Assembly (NCBI GenBank): GCA_029783825.1
Contig: JAREIK010000507.1
Span: 1-64,000 of the forward strand
Reading direction: 5' to 3'
DNA: 64,000 nucleotides
Source: Sapria himalayana
Taxonomy: Eukaryota; Streptophyta; Magnoliopsida; Malpighiales; Rafflesiaceae
Both the position numbers and the translations under genes were made by a program. The notes below the pieces were generated by a model. That model was given only the letters and a program-made list of their open reading frames with translations, was not told where the DNA came from and did not search any database. Each line of letters begins with the position of its first letter. Within the stretch, counting starts at the first letter, position 1. Positions 35,722 to 47,915 of the stretch are shown here, piece by piece.

Positions 35722-38090
35722 CTATTTATCTATTTATCTTTCTATCTATCTATCTCTATATATTTCTATCTTTCTGCCTATCTGTCTATATATATATATC
35801 TATCTGTCTATATGTCTATCTATCTATATATCCATCATTCTATGTATTTATATATCTATTTCTCTATATGTTTATTTGTCTATCTATCCATCATTCTATC
35901 TATCTATATATCTATTTGTCTTTCTATGTATCTATCCATATTTCTATCTGTTTATATATATATATATATCTATCTATTTATTTATATATATATCAATCAA
36001 TCAACCAGTCTATCTGTCTATCTGCGAATCTATATATCTTTCTACCTGTGTATTTGTCTATTTATCTATCTGTCTATCTGTCTATCTGTATATCTATCAA
36101 TCTGACTATATGACTTTCTATCTATCTATTTATCTTTTTGTTTATCTATCTGCCTATCAGTCAATCTATCTATTTGTCTATCTGCCTATGTGGCTATCTA
36201 GCTATCTACCTATCTATCTATCTGTCTATATGTCTATCTATCTGTCTATTTATCTATATGTCTAATTTTCTATCTGTATATCTATCTATCTATTAATCTA
36301 TTTAACAATCTATCTATCTATTTTTCTTTCTATCTATCTATATATCTATCTATATATCTACTTGTCTATCTATTTGTCAATCAATCAATCAATCAATCTG
36401 TCTATCTATCTATCTGTCTATCTATCTATCTGTCTATCTATCTATCTATCTATCTATCTATTTATCTATCGTTCTATCGATAAATTTGTCTATATGTCTA
36501 TTTATCGATCTATTTATATTTCTATATTTTTATTTATACAATTGTCTATCTATTTAACAATCTATTTGTGTATCTATCTATCCATCTATCTATATATCTA
36601 TCTCTCTATCTGTTTATTTCTATTTGTCTATTTTTCCATCTATCTATCTGTCTATCTGTATATATGTCTATCTGTATATCTATCTTTCATTTTATAAGTC
36701 TATCTGTTTATCTATCTATCTATCTATCTCTATATATCTATCTATCTATCTATTTATATGTCTATTATTCTGTCTATCTATCTATCTATCTATTATTCTG
36801 TCTATTTATTTTTCTTTCAAACTATTTGTATATCTATTTGTCCGTATATATGACTATCTGTCTATCTATCTATCTATATGTGTATCTATCTATATGTATA
36901 TCTATCTATCTACCTATTTCTCTATCTATCATTCTGTCTACCTGTCTATTTTTCTATCTATCTATATGTCTATTTGTTTATCTATCTATCTATCTGTCTA
37001 TCTATCTATCTATCTATCTATCTTCTATCTATCTATCTATCTATCTATCTGTCTATCTATCTATCTATCTTTCGGTCAATTTGCCTATCTGTCTATCTCA
37101 TTATCTTTCTATCTTTCTATCTGTCTATCTATCTATCTATCTATCTATCTGTTTGTCTAAATATTTATCTGCCTAACTCCATTTTTGCCTATCTGCCAAT
37201 CTGCATATCTACCTATCTGCCTATCTATCTATCTAATTATCTAACTATCTCTCTATCAATCAATCTATATGATTATCTATTTATCCATCTATTTGTCTAT
37301 CTATTTTAATTTCTACCTATCTATATCTTTTTATATCTATCTGTCTATCTATCTATATTTATATCTATGTATCTATCTATCTATCTGTCTGTCTATCTCT
37401 CAATCTGTCTATCTATAAATTTGTCTATATGTTTATCTATATATCTATCTATGTATATGTCAATATGTATATCAGTGTAATTGTCTGTCTATCTATCTAT
37501 ATATCTTTATGTGTATCTATCTATTGATCAATCTATCTTTCAATCTATCTACTTGTTTGACTGTATATATATATATCTATGTATCTATCTATCTATCTAT
37601 CTATTTGTTTATTTTCTTATCTATCTATCTATCTATCAATATATCATTCTATCTGTCTATCTGTCTCTTTTTATATCTTTCTATCTATCTATCTGTCTAT
37701 TTGATAACTATCTATCTGTCTATCTATCTAACTACCTAATTGTTAATATGTCTATCTGTCTATCTTTTTTTCTATCTATCTGTCAATCAGTTAATATTTT
37801 TATTTATCTAAATGGATATCTGTCTAACTGGCTATCTACATAACTATCTATCTGTTGTCTCTATCATTTTGTCTATATATCTGTCTATTTTACAATATGT
37901 GTATCTATCTATCTATTTACATGTCTATCTATCTATCTATCTATCTGTATTTTTGTCTATCTGTCTATCTATCTATCTATCTATCTATTTAACTATCTAT
38001 TTGTCTATCAATAAATTTGCATATATGTCTATCAATAAATCTATTTAAATGTCTATATTTCTATCTATATAATTGTCTTTTTATCTATCT
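35540..38090. repeat. TCTA/TCTG tetranucleotide array, inverted orientation
   Basis: The same repeat as 16586-21683 but with TCTA on the + strand, so Ser-Ile-Tyr-Leu type frames switch to the + strand. It starts abruptly after the GC-rich patch and ends abruptly at a CACTA-like terminus at 38091. Confidence 0.95.
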
Positions 38091-38728
38091 CACTACTAAA
38101 ATTCACCGAATTACCGACTAATTATTTCGTTGGTAATTAGCTATTTTATGGTCGATAAACCTATTATCGACCATTTATTGACCAAATTATTTAGTCACAA
38201 TTTTGCTCATTGGTAATTTTTTTGCCGACATAAAATAACTTGGTCAGAAATTTACTGACCAATTATTGACCATTTAATGCCCATTTACCGACAAATAATT
38301 ACCAACTATATTTCGACATTCTTCTGACCAAAAGTCTTAATCGGTAAATGGTCTCCAAATGGTCAGTAATAACCGATGAAATTGCGACCAAAAACTGACT
38401 AAAGTTTTGTAATATCATTGGTCTATAATTGGTCTCCAAAAGTATTACCGATCATTTGATGACTTTTTACCGACCATTGATATTAAATAATTGTGGTTAG
38501 TTTTTAGTCTCAATTTGGACTGTAAAATAATTTTTAAATATTTTTTTTTGTTTTGAGTTTTATATTTTGCTTATATATATATATATAAAGATTACAAAAT
38601 AAAATAATTGTACAATTTAAACAAGCCAACTAATATATACTGCATATATATAGTAAATAAGTCAAGAGAAAATAAAAATATGAATTCCCAAATCCATGTT
38701 TTGGACATAAAAAAAGTGTGTAATACAC

Positions 38729-39192
38729 TCAATCAACCAACCTAGTATCATAATCATTATGCTGAAATGTATTTGGTCCGAATGGTGAGATGTTGGGTAC
38801 TGGGGTAGAGCTATCTGCTGCTGCTAATCCTGATGCAGTTGCTGTAAGTGCTGCTGCATGTGCTGGAGTAGATGTTGTGGCTAGAATATCATGCCAAACA
38901 ATCTGAGGTAGATCATCAGGGTTGAACTGTAGTCCTCCTTCCTAAAACTTCTTTGTAAGCCAATCAAAATGCAGACGCAACTCATTCTATTATATATATA
39001 TATATATATGTACATATACATATATACTGATATATATATTTACAAGTATTTACATAAAGTAGAGCATACATATCTATTATGGAGCATGAACATCAAATAG
39101 CTAGATATCTGTCATAAGCATAAAAAAATACGAACAAACACCTTAACCAGGGCTTCAATAATAATCTTTGTATGTTTGAAATTGCATCGAAC
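38729..39192 (-). pseudogene. Remnant C-terminal exons of a transposon-encoded protein
   Basis: Exon 1 (39192-39142, minus strand) follows a good acceptor (TTTGTTTGCAG) and reads VRCNFKHTKIIIEALVK, then donor AAG|GTGTTT. After a 155-bp intron ending ATAATAG, exon 2 (38986-38729) continues in frame: NELRLHFDWLTKKF, a TAG stop (38942-38944; TGG expected), EGGLQFNPDDLPQIVWHDIL, an Ala/Thr-rich tail, DYDTRLVD and TGA. Placement inside CACTA-type ends suggests the accessory or transposase gene of this family, but I cannot match it to a named domain. The upstream exons are missing. The single internal stop and the intact splice sites indicate recent inactivation. Confidence 0.6.
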
Positions 39193-39259
39193 CTGCAAAC
39201 AAAGGTCACATGAATTTTGCAACTAGATTTTATAGGATAAAACTTCAATACATAATATA

Positions 39260-39690
39260 TACATACAATGCATAAAGTATAATCTATCCATTAAATTAAT
39301 TTTCCATTTTTTCCCCCAGCTCCTCCGGTCACCATCTTTCTGCTACGACAAAGCTATCCTAGTCGCAGTGCATTATATCTAATGAAAAATCTTTTTCTTC
39401 AATAAGCTTCATATGGAAAATATTGTGGTACCATATCTCTATGAAAATTAAATAGTCATTCAAATCAAAATAAATAAATATAGTTCTATTTTGATAAATA
39501 TATAATACTACGGTATATATGTACATATATACTGGTATATATGCTCAAGAATTTATATTTACATATATATTTAATATTTGTACATATACACTGTAGTGTA
39601 TATGTACATACATACTAGTTTATACATATACACTATAGTATATATGTATACACTAGTATGTAGTGTACACATACATCATATTCAGTAGCA
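39260..39690. repeat. Third copy of the 1.2-kb unit repeat (partial)
   Basis: It shares with 800-1230 and 2022-2450 the ordered words GCATAAAGTATAAT, the CTCC/CACC patch, GACAAAGCTATCC-AGTC, AATAAGCTTCATATGG-like and a TACTGTAGTATATATGTAC tail. It lacks the GC-rich triplet tract. It links the interiors of the two CACTA-like elements. Confidence 0.75.
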
Positions 39691-39719
39691 TCACAAACCA
39701 TTCTATGGTATGTAGTGTA

Positions 39720-40450
39720 ATTCAGATTATATATATAATTATGTATAGGTATAGATATAGTCAAATACTTTTTAATATACTAAAATATACAAATATATAA
39801 TAAATATATGTAGTAAATTTAATATTTAATATAATTATGTATAAAACTTTTATAGTTACACATATGGTAAGATAAAATTATTTATAGTTATATATTATTA
39901 TATATATAATATATATAGTTATAAATAGTTATATATAATTAAACATATAGTTATATATAGATATATTCATACAAGTAGTTATAAGTAGTTATACATAAAT
40001 ATATACAACATTATAAACAAATATTTTGATTTAATTATATGAATACATATATGTATATATAGTTATAAAATATAGATATATTTAATTATATAGAGTATTA
40101 CATAGGTATACAAATATTTATTTATAGTTATACACATATAGTTATAAATATGTATGTAGTGAAAGATATAATTATATATAACATTTATATAGTTATACAT
40201 TTAGTAAAATACAATTATATATATTTATATATTTTTATACATATAGTATATTATTTTAAGAAATATAGTTTTATAGAATTATACATATAGTTATACATTA
40301 TTATATAGTTAAAAATTAGTTATGCATAGTTATAAATATAGTTATAAAAATAGTTTACTTAATTATAAATATAGTTATAATTACTTTTATATATAATGAC
40401 ATATGATTATATAATTAAACAAGTATTTAGATATAATATTTGTGATTAAA
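39720..40450. repeat. TATAACTA repeat family, inverted block 4
   Basis: TATAGTTATA and ATACAAGTAGTTATAAGTAG words are the reverse complement of those in 30520-34385. The family therefore occurs in both orientations and in both the 22-35 kb block and this element. Confidence 0.8.
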
Positions 40451-41360
40451 ATATTTTTATAAATGCTACTTAAATATAATTATATATATATGTAACACTT
40501 TTCTAGATAATATATAAAATATATATCACATTTATATAAACATTATGAATATTCTGTATTTATATAAAAATTAATATGTAATATAAATGTTTACAAAATT
40601 TTATAGACATTTAATGTTATATAATTGATATATACAAAATTATATAAATGAATAGTTTTATGTAAATGTTGTATAGACATTTATAAACATTAATACATAT
40701 GTATAAATATTTATATATAACATTATATGTTAAAAAAACATATCAGTGTTTATATATAATGTAATACATTTATATAAATTAAAGTTTATACATTTATATA
40801 TAATGTCATACGGTTATATAAATGTATAAAACTTTATATATACTGTTACATGATTATAATTTACTTGGAAAAAAGAAAAATATAATCCATTAACATTAAG
40901 TTTAATTTTTCTTAAGTTACAAAAGTAGAAAACAACAAGAAGGAGAGAACAAGATGCAAATATAATGAATTTGAAATCAATAAAACCATAAAAATTTAAA
41001 TAGTAGAAGAACAAATATTATACTGACAATTTATAGTTTCATTAATGGTGTAGAGTGAAAAATCATATAGGTAAAATGAAAATAGAAGCAAAAGAAAGAA
41101 AATTAGGGGAGAATTAAAAAAAGCTAATACCCTATTATTCTGAAAAAACTAAAATCTGATAGTACTAATAAAATTCATAAAGAGGGAGATATGTACATAG
41201 CATTCTGAAGGAGAAGAACAATGAAAAAATTACTTAGTAATAGAAAAGATAGAATTCCTAGGTTGCTCCCTTATAGTCACGTTTCGCCTCTGCTTCAAAT
41301 TACAACAGAGGGAAATTATGCTAACTTCTAATGACTTAGCAATATTTTCTTAAATAAAAA
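40451..41360. other. AT-rich interior of the second CACTA-like element
   Basis: No gene recognised. It consists of TATATAAA-rich sequence and a slightly less AT-rich part near 41220-41330 that may precede the lost 5' part of the element's gene. Confidence 0.4.
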
Positions 41361-41642
41361 AATTTAACCTAGGTATTACCGACAACAATTTTGGTCGGTA
41401 AATGGTCAGTAATATGACAGTAATTTTTTTTTAGCTAATTCCATCCTAATTTACAGTCTAATTTCTGACCAAAAATATTTGGTCGGTAAATATGGTCAGT
41501 CTTTGGTCTGAAATTTGGTCGAAATTATTTTGTTTTTTCGAAACCACTTTTTGGTCTCTAAATGGTAGTGATTTGGTCGCTAATTACTGAACAATTTCTT
41601 TGGCCGCTAATTTTGTCGGTATTCTCATTATTTTTAGTAGTA

Positions 41643-42001
41643 ACAATCTATTTGTTTATCTATCTATATATGTTTATATCTATCTAAGTTTCTAACTATC
41701 TATATATCTATATGTTTTTCTCTATGTTTATATATCTATTTGTCTATCTATCTATCTATATATCTATATATGTATCTATCGATCGATCTATCTATCTGTC
41801 TATCTATATATATATATATATCTATCAATCTCTATATCTATGTATCTGACTATTTATCTAACAAGTCTATTTATTTATCATTTTATTTTTCTATATCTAT
41901 ATGTATATTTGTCTATCTATCTATATGTCTATCTATCTATCTATTTGACTGTCTATGTATCTATTATCTATTTGTCTATCTTTTTAAATGTCTATCTGTT
42001 C

Positions 42002-42038
<37 letters not shown>

Positions 42039-42114
42039 ATGTCTATCTATCTGTCTGGATATTTGTGTATCTATATATCTGTTTATTTCTCTATCTATTG
42101 GTCTTTATTTGTCT

Positions 42115-42150
<36 letters not shown>

Positions 42151-42942
42151 GTCTAACAATCTATCTTTATATCTGACTATCTAACTATTTGTCTATCTAT
42201 GTATCTGTCTATTTGTCTTTATGTCTATCAATCATTATGTCTAAGAGTCTATTTGTCTATCTATCTATATATCTATATATCTATCTAGCTATCTATTTGT
42301 CTATTTGTATATCTATCTATCTATCTGTATATCTATCTATCTGTCTATATTTCTATCTATCTATCTGTATATCTATCTATCTGTCTATATGTCTATCTAT
42401 CTATCTATCTAGTTGTCTGAGAGTCTATATATTTATCTGACTATTTTTTTGTCTATGTGTCTATCTATGTATCTATATATTTACCTATTTACCTATCTAC
42501 CTATCTACATATCTATATATCTATCTATCTACCTAACTGCCTATCTACCTATCTATATATCTATCTATCTACCTACCTACCTATATATATATATATATAT
42601 ATATATTTGAATAAATGTTTATCTATTGAACAGTTTATCTATCTATCTATCTATATATTTATATATCTATATGTATTTTTATATATCAATTTATCTATCT
42701 TTAAAAATATATATCTAACTAACTATATATATCTATCTATATTTATATTTATTTATTTATTTATTTATCTGTCTGTCTATTTGTTTATTTGTATATCTAT
42801 CATTCTGTCTATCAATCAATCATATCTATCTATCTATGTGTCTGTTTATCCATCTCACTGTCTACTTATCTATCTATCTATTTATATGTTTGTATACCTA
42901 ACTATATATCTATCTATCTCTATTTGTATCTGTAAATATATC

Positions 42943-42995
<53 letters not shown>

Positions 42996-43230
42996 ATCTA
43001 TCTATATATCAATGTATATTAATATTTATCTATCTATTTATATATCAATGTATGTATATATCTATCTATCCAACTATCTATCAATTAATCAAAAAAAATC
43101 AATAAATTAATAGATCAATAAATCAATCACTCAATCAATCTACATATCTATGTATATATCCATCTATCTATCTATCAATGAATAAATCAATCTCTCAATC
43201 AATTAATCTATCTATCTATGTATCTATATA

Positions 43231-43275
<45 letters not shown>

Positions 43276-43548
43276 ATCTATCTGCCTATCTAGCTATCTA
43301 GATAACTATCTATTTATCTATTTGTAAATGTGTCTATCTTTCTATCTGTTTATCTATATATTTATCTAACTACCAATCTACAAATCTACTTATCTTTCTA
43401 TCTATCTATATGTCTAACTATCTATCTATCTATTTATAAATCTATCTATATGTATATCTAACAATCTATGTATATGTCTATATGTGTATCTAACTAACTA
43501 ACTAACTATCTGTTTATATGTCTATCTATCTATCTATATATATGTCTA

Positions 43549-43583
<35 letters not shown>

Positions 43584-44502
43584 AACTATCCATCAATATC
43601 AATCAATCAATTAATAAATCAATCAATAGATATATCTATGTATCTATGTTTTTTTTCTATCTATCTAATTATATATCTAACTATCAAATAGTTGACTATC
43701 TATATATCTATATATCTATAAATATGTTTATATGTCTATCTGTCAATCTATTTATTTATCTATCTATTTATCTGTCTATCAATCTATCAGCCTATCTATC
43801 TCTCTGTCAATCTATTTATCAATCTCACTATCTTTAAATCTAGCTGTCTATGTGTCTATCTCATTATCTATCTACTAAACTATCTATATGTAAATCTATC
43901 TATCTGTTTAAGTACCTATCTGACTATATATATATATATATATATATATATGTCTGTGTGTCTATTTAGCTATCTATGTATCTGTCTATATATTTTTTTA
44001 TCTATCAATATAGCTATTCGCATATCTGGTTATCTAGCTATCTGTCTATCTTTCTATTAGTCTATCTATCAGTCTATTAGTCTATCTATTTATTTGTTTA
44101 TCTATTTATTTGTCTATCTATCTGTCTATTTATCTATAAATATATTTGTTATCTGTCTTTTTGTCTCTCAATCAATCAATTAATCAAACATTCTATCTAT
44201 CTCGCTTTTTCTGATCTATCCATGTATCTTTTTGACTATTTGTCTAATTGTCTATCTATCTATCTCTCTCTGTCTATTAGTCTATATATATATATATATC
44301 TATTTTTTATCTATATGTTTATTTGTTTATATGTATTTGGCTATATATCTATTTTTCTGTCTATCTATCTGTCTGTCTGTCTAACTACATATCTACATAT
44401 CTACCTATCAATCAATCAATCTATCTATCTATAAATCCTTTTATATGTCTATATATATATATATGTCCATATGTCTATCTTTCTAACAATTTATCTATAT
44501 AA

Positions 44503-44533
<31 letters not shown>

Positions 44534-45281
44534 GTTTAACTATCTATCTTTCTTTGTATCTATATGTCTAACTATATATATATATATATATATCTATATA
44601 TCTATGTATCTATCTATTTTTATATCTATCTATCTAGCCATCTGGCTATATGGATATCTGTCTATCTATCTGTCTATCTATCTATTTGTTATCTGTCTAT
44701 CTATCTATTTATCTTTCAATTTGTCTATCTATCTATCTGTATATCTATATATCTGTCTATTTATCTATCTATCTATATTCTATCTTTCAATCAATCAATC
44801 AATCTGTCTATCTATCTATCTATTTATATATCTATCTATCTTTCTATCAATCTTTCTGTCTATCTGTCTATTTGTCTATCTATCTATCTAATTATCTATC
44901 TATCTATGTGTCTATTTGGTTATCTAGATATATATCTATCTATCTATCGATCTTCTGTCAATCTGACTATCTATATATCTATCTTTCTATTTGTCTATCT
45001 ATATATCTATCGATTTGTCTATCTATCTATCTATCTACCTGTATCATTATATATTTGTCTAACTGTATATCTATAAATCTATCTATATGTTTATATAACT
45101 ATCTTTATATGTCTATATGTCTATCTATCTAATTGTCTACCTATCTATCAGTTTATTTGTCTATGTTTCTATCTATTTATATGTCTAACTATATATATAT
45201 ATCCATTTTTATAACTAACAATCAATCTATCTATTTATCAATCAATCATTCAATCAATAAATCAATCAATAAATATATCTA

Positions 45282-45314
<33 letters not shown>

Positions 45315-45635
45315 ATTTATATATCAACCTATCTAGATATCTAGCTACCTATCTATCTATATATCTATCAATTTATCTATCTGTCAATCTATCTATTTAT
45401 ATATCTATTTATTTATCTATCTATCTATCTCTCTACCTATCTATCTCTTTGTCTATCTATCTATCTATCTATTTATCTGTCTATAAATCTATCTATGTGT
45501 CTATCTTTTTATCTATCTATCTATGTATCTATTTATCTATCTGTTTATCTATCTGTATATTTATCTATATTCTATCTGTCTATCTGTGTATCTATCTACC
45601 TATATAGCTTTCTAGCTATCAGTCTATCTATCTAT
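41643..45635. repeat. TCTA/TCTG array, middle segment
   Basis: Degenerate TCTA, TCTG, TTTA and TCAA units on the + strand with many pure TA runs (for example 42951-42992, 43231-43273, 43555-43582 and 43928-43952) and a (GT)n run at 42115-42138. A locally AATC-rich variant (TCAATCAATCAA) occurs at 43080-43210. Open frames are repeat translation. Confidence 0.95.
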
Positions 45636-45852
45636 CAGATAGACAGATAGATAGTTACACAAATACATAGATAGACATATAGATAGATAGATGGATATAT
45701 AGATAAGCAAAAGATAGATAAACACATGGATAGATAGATAGATAAATAGACATAGTGATACATAGATAGATATATAGGTAGACGGATAGACCGATAGACA
45801 GATAAAATGATAGTCAAAAAGACAGATAGATAGTAAGAAAGATAGATAAGTA
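45636..45852. repeat. Inverted GATA-oriented island in the TCTA array
   Basis: At ATCTATCAGATAGA (about 45631-45644) the array flips to GATA on the + strand for about 216 bp and flips back near ATATCTTTCCACC. The left junction is a near-perfect palindrome. This is a local inversion within the array. Confidence 0.9.
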
Positions 45853-47145
45853 TATCTTTCCACCTATCTATATATCTATTTATTTATCTGTCTATCTTTT
45901 TATCTACCACTATGTTTATCTATTTATCTGTCTATCTATCACTCTATATATCTATCTACCTTTCTATCTATTTATCTATCTATCAAACAATCTATGTGTC
46001 TATTTGTTTATATGTCTATCTATCTTTTTTATATCTATCTATCTTTCTGTCTATCTATCTATCTATCTATCTGTCTATATGTCTATTTGTCTATTTGTTT
46101 ATTTGTATATCTGTCTATCTTCAATCTTTCTATCTTTCTATATGTCTATATGACTATCTATCTATCTATCAGTTGTTCTATTAATCTATTTATCTCTTTA
46201 TCTGTATATATATATATATATCTGTCTATTTGTCTATGTATCTGTATTATTATCTATCTGTATATTGTCTATCTATCTATCTACCTGTCTATATGTCTAT
46301 CTATTTATCTCTATATTTATCTATCTATCTATCTATTTGTATATCTATCTATCTATCAATATATCTATTTATCTATCTATCTTTCTTTCTGTCTTTCTGT
46401 CAGCCTTCTATCTGTTTATCTGTCTATTTGGCTTATCTCTATATGTCAATCAATTTATGAGTCTATTTTTTTATCTGTCTATCTTTATATCTATCTATTT
46501 GTCTATCTGTATATATGTATATCTATCTATCTGCCTATCTATCTATTTGTCTATATGTTTATCTGTCTTTTTTTCTATCTATCTATCTGCCTTTATATCT
46601 ATCTATCTACTTGTCTATCTATCTAAATGCATATCTATCTATCTAACTATCTATTTATCTACCAATCTATCTATCTGTCTATTTCTTTATCTGTCAATCT
46701 GTCTATCTATCTATCTATCTGTCTGTCTATCAAACTTTTTATTTTCTGTATATATATATCATGACTATCTAACTATGTGTCTATCAGTCTATATATCTAT
46801 CTATCTATCTTCCTATCTATCCATCTAACTATTGATATACAATCTAGTTATCAATTTATCTATTTATCTACCTATCTATCTGTCTATATGTCTATCTAAT
46901 ATCTATTTATCTACATATCTGCCTATCTGTCTATCCATCTATATATTTATTTATCTATCTATTTGTTGATATGTATATTTGTCTATATGTCTATCTATCC
47001 ATATGTCTTTCTATCTACCTTTCTATATGTTCATCTGTCTATATGTCTATCAATCTATCTAACTATCTATTTGTCTATCTATCTATCTGTCCATATATAT
47101 CTATATGTTTATCTATATGTCTATCTATCTATCTATTTATCTATC

Positions 47146-47176
<31 letters not shown>

Positions 47177-47877
47177 CATTATATTCATAGACTTGTCTAT
47201 ATCTCTCTCTACCTATCTATTTATCTATGTATGCGTATATTTATTTATCTATCTATTTGTCTATCTAACCATCTCTCTATTTGTCTTTGTATAAAATAGT
47301 TTATATATCTATCTGGCTGTGTGTGTATCTATCTATCTATCTTTCTTTATTTCTATATGTCTATTTTTCAAACTATCTATCTATATATCAATCTATATAT
47401 TGATATATCTTTCTGTCTATCTGTCTATTAGTCTATTTGTCTATCTGTCTATTTATTTATCTTTCTATATATCTATCAACCTATCTATTTATATGGCTAT
47501 CTATCTATCAAGCTATCATTCTATTTGTCTATCTATCTGTCTATTTGTCTATCTATCTATTTGTCTATCTGTCTCTCAGTCAAGCTGTATCTCTAAAAAT
47601 TTTTCTGTGTCAATCTATATATCTATCTGTATAACTACCTATCTATCTATCTATCTACCAATATTTTGATCTATCTTTCTATCGATATGTCATTCAATAT
47701 ATATGTCTATATGTTTATCTATCTATCTATCTATCTATCTGTCTATTTGTATATCTATCTATCTATCTATTTGTTTGCCTATCTCAATATCTTTCTGTCA
47801 ATGTGTCTATATGTCTATCTGTCTATCTATTTATATATCTATATGTCTATCTGTCTATCTGTCTAACTATCTACATA

Positions 47878-47899
<22 letters not shown>

Positions 47900-47915
<16 letters not shown>

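Larger units (their letters stand above)
38091..41642. mobile_element. Second CACTA-like element family (3.55 kb)
   Basis: The left end CACTACTAAAATTCACCG is answered on the right by TTTTTAGTAGT (ending 41641), an inverted repeat of about 11 bp; the outermost right base is A where G is expected. About 450 bp at the left and 270 bp at the right are filled with TTACCGACCATTT and GGTCGGTAAATGG motifs in both orientations, a subterminal-repeat layout like CACTA. TCTA array flanks both sides. The adjacent 3 bp differ (TCT and ACA), so no target duplication is visible. The interior holds a two-exon transposon gene remnant and repeats shared with the first element. Confidence 0.7.
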
